A stretch of 64,000 nt of DNA. It comes from Symsagittifera roscoffensis. Lineage: Eukaryota; Xenacoelomorpha; Acoela; Convolutidae. A program made the position numbers and the translations under genes. Below, in pieces: positions 63,981 through 64,000 of this stretch (its first letter is position 1; each line of letters opens with the position of its first letter). Below the pieces are notes generated by a model. It made no database searches. It saw only the letters and a program-made list of their open reading frames with translations, and was not told the origin of the DNA. The stretch is taken from contig NC_087065.1 of the NCBI RefSeq assembly GCF_963678635.1, positions 61,158,754-61,222,753 on the forward strand, given 5' to 3'.

Positions 63981-64000
63981 TTACTGATTGTTTTTTTCAA

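Larger units (their letters stand above)
60303..64000 (-). mobile_element. Ty3/gypsy-type LTR retrotransposon, 3' half, decayed
   Basis: Reading the minus strand from 64000 down gives the end of reverse transcriptase, RNase H, a linker with the CLSRHPDG mark, an HHCC zinc finger, the integrase core, further frames without recognised domains, a polypurine tract and an LTR. This order (RNase H before integrase, integrase last) is that of Ty3/gypsy elements. Frames are broken by several stops and shifts, and integrase catalytic residues are changed, so the copy is not functional. Its 5' half lies beyond the window. Confidence 0.85.

Overview
This is a piece of an AT-rich, intron-rich animal nuclear genome. 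Spliceosomal introns, a kinesin-1 heavy chain gene, an SLC15-type transporter and a BEL/Pao retroelement (a metazoan lineage) all point to a metazoan, probably an invertebrate. The species cannot be named from the sequence. Coding exons stand out as GC-richer islands in AT-rich DNA crowded with short non-autonomous transposons.

Layout. (1) 1-2440: the 5' half of a decayed BEL/Pao LTR retrotransposon on the minus strand (protease, zinc knuckle, gag, primer-binding region, LTR). (2) 2440-6970: intergenic DNA with a near-perfect palindrome and two head-to-tail copies of a ~500 bp Helentron-associated (HINE)-like repeat. (3) 6970-17556: a complete proton-oligopeptide-transporter (POT/PTR/SLC15) gene on the plus strand. 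It has seven exons whose phases all agree, giving 676 codons plus stop, with a poly(A) signal at 17632. Its introns hold HINE-like copies, a TA-flanked element, a long hairpin and a hAT MITE with a perfect 8 bp target duplication. (4) 17.6-26 kb: a tandem duplication whose two units each carry a foldback-like structure. In it a short GC-rich minisatellite runs in one orientation and then flips. (5) 26-32.9 kb: a second TA-type element, AT-rich spacer, an orphan terminal exon (30489-30695) with a poly(A) signal, and MITEs. (6) 32974-59919: the first 13 recognisable exons of a kinesin-1 heavy chain gene on the plus strand. They cover the motor, the neck, a very unusual Lys-rich then Gly/Asp/Glu-rich hinge, and the start of the stalk. 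Its introns hold minisatellites, MITEs, HINE-like copies and a 200 bp assembly gap. (7) 60303-64000: the 3' half of a decayed Ty3/gypsy-type element on the minus strand (RNase H, integrase, extra 3' frames, polypurine tract, 174 bp LTR). It lies in or just beyond the last visible kinesin intron.

The transporter (membrane solute import) and the kinesin (microtubule cargo transport) share only strand and neighbourhood; I see no functional link. The main interest lies in the repeat architecture (HINE-like family with paired hairpins, foldback minisatellite, three further MITE families with visible TIRs), the replaced hinge of the kinesin, one kinesin intron without an AG acceptor, and a transporter that lacks the usual ExxER motif. 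All gene models come from reading frames, splice-site phases and remembered family motifs, with no database search.
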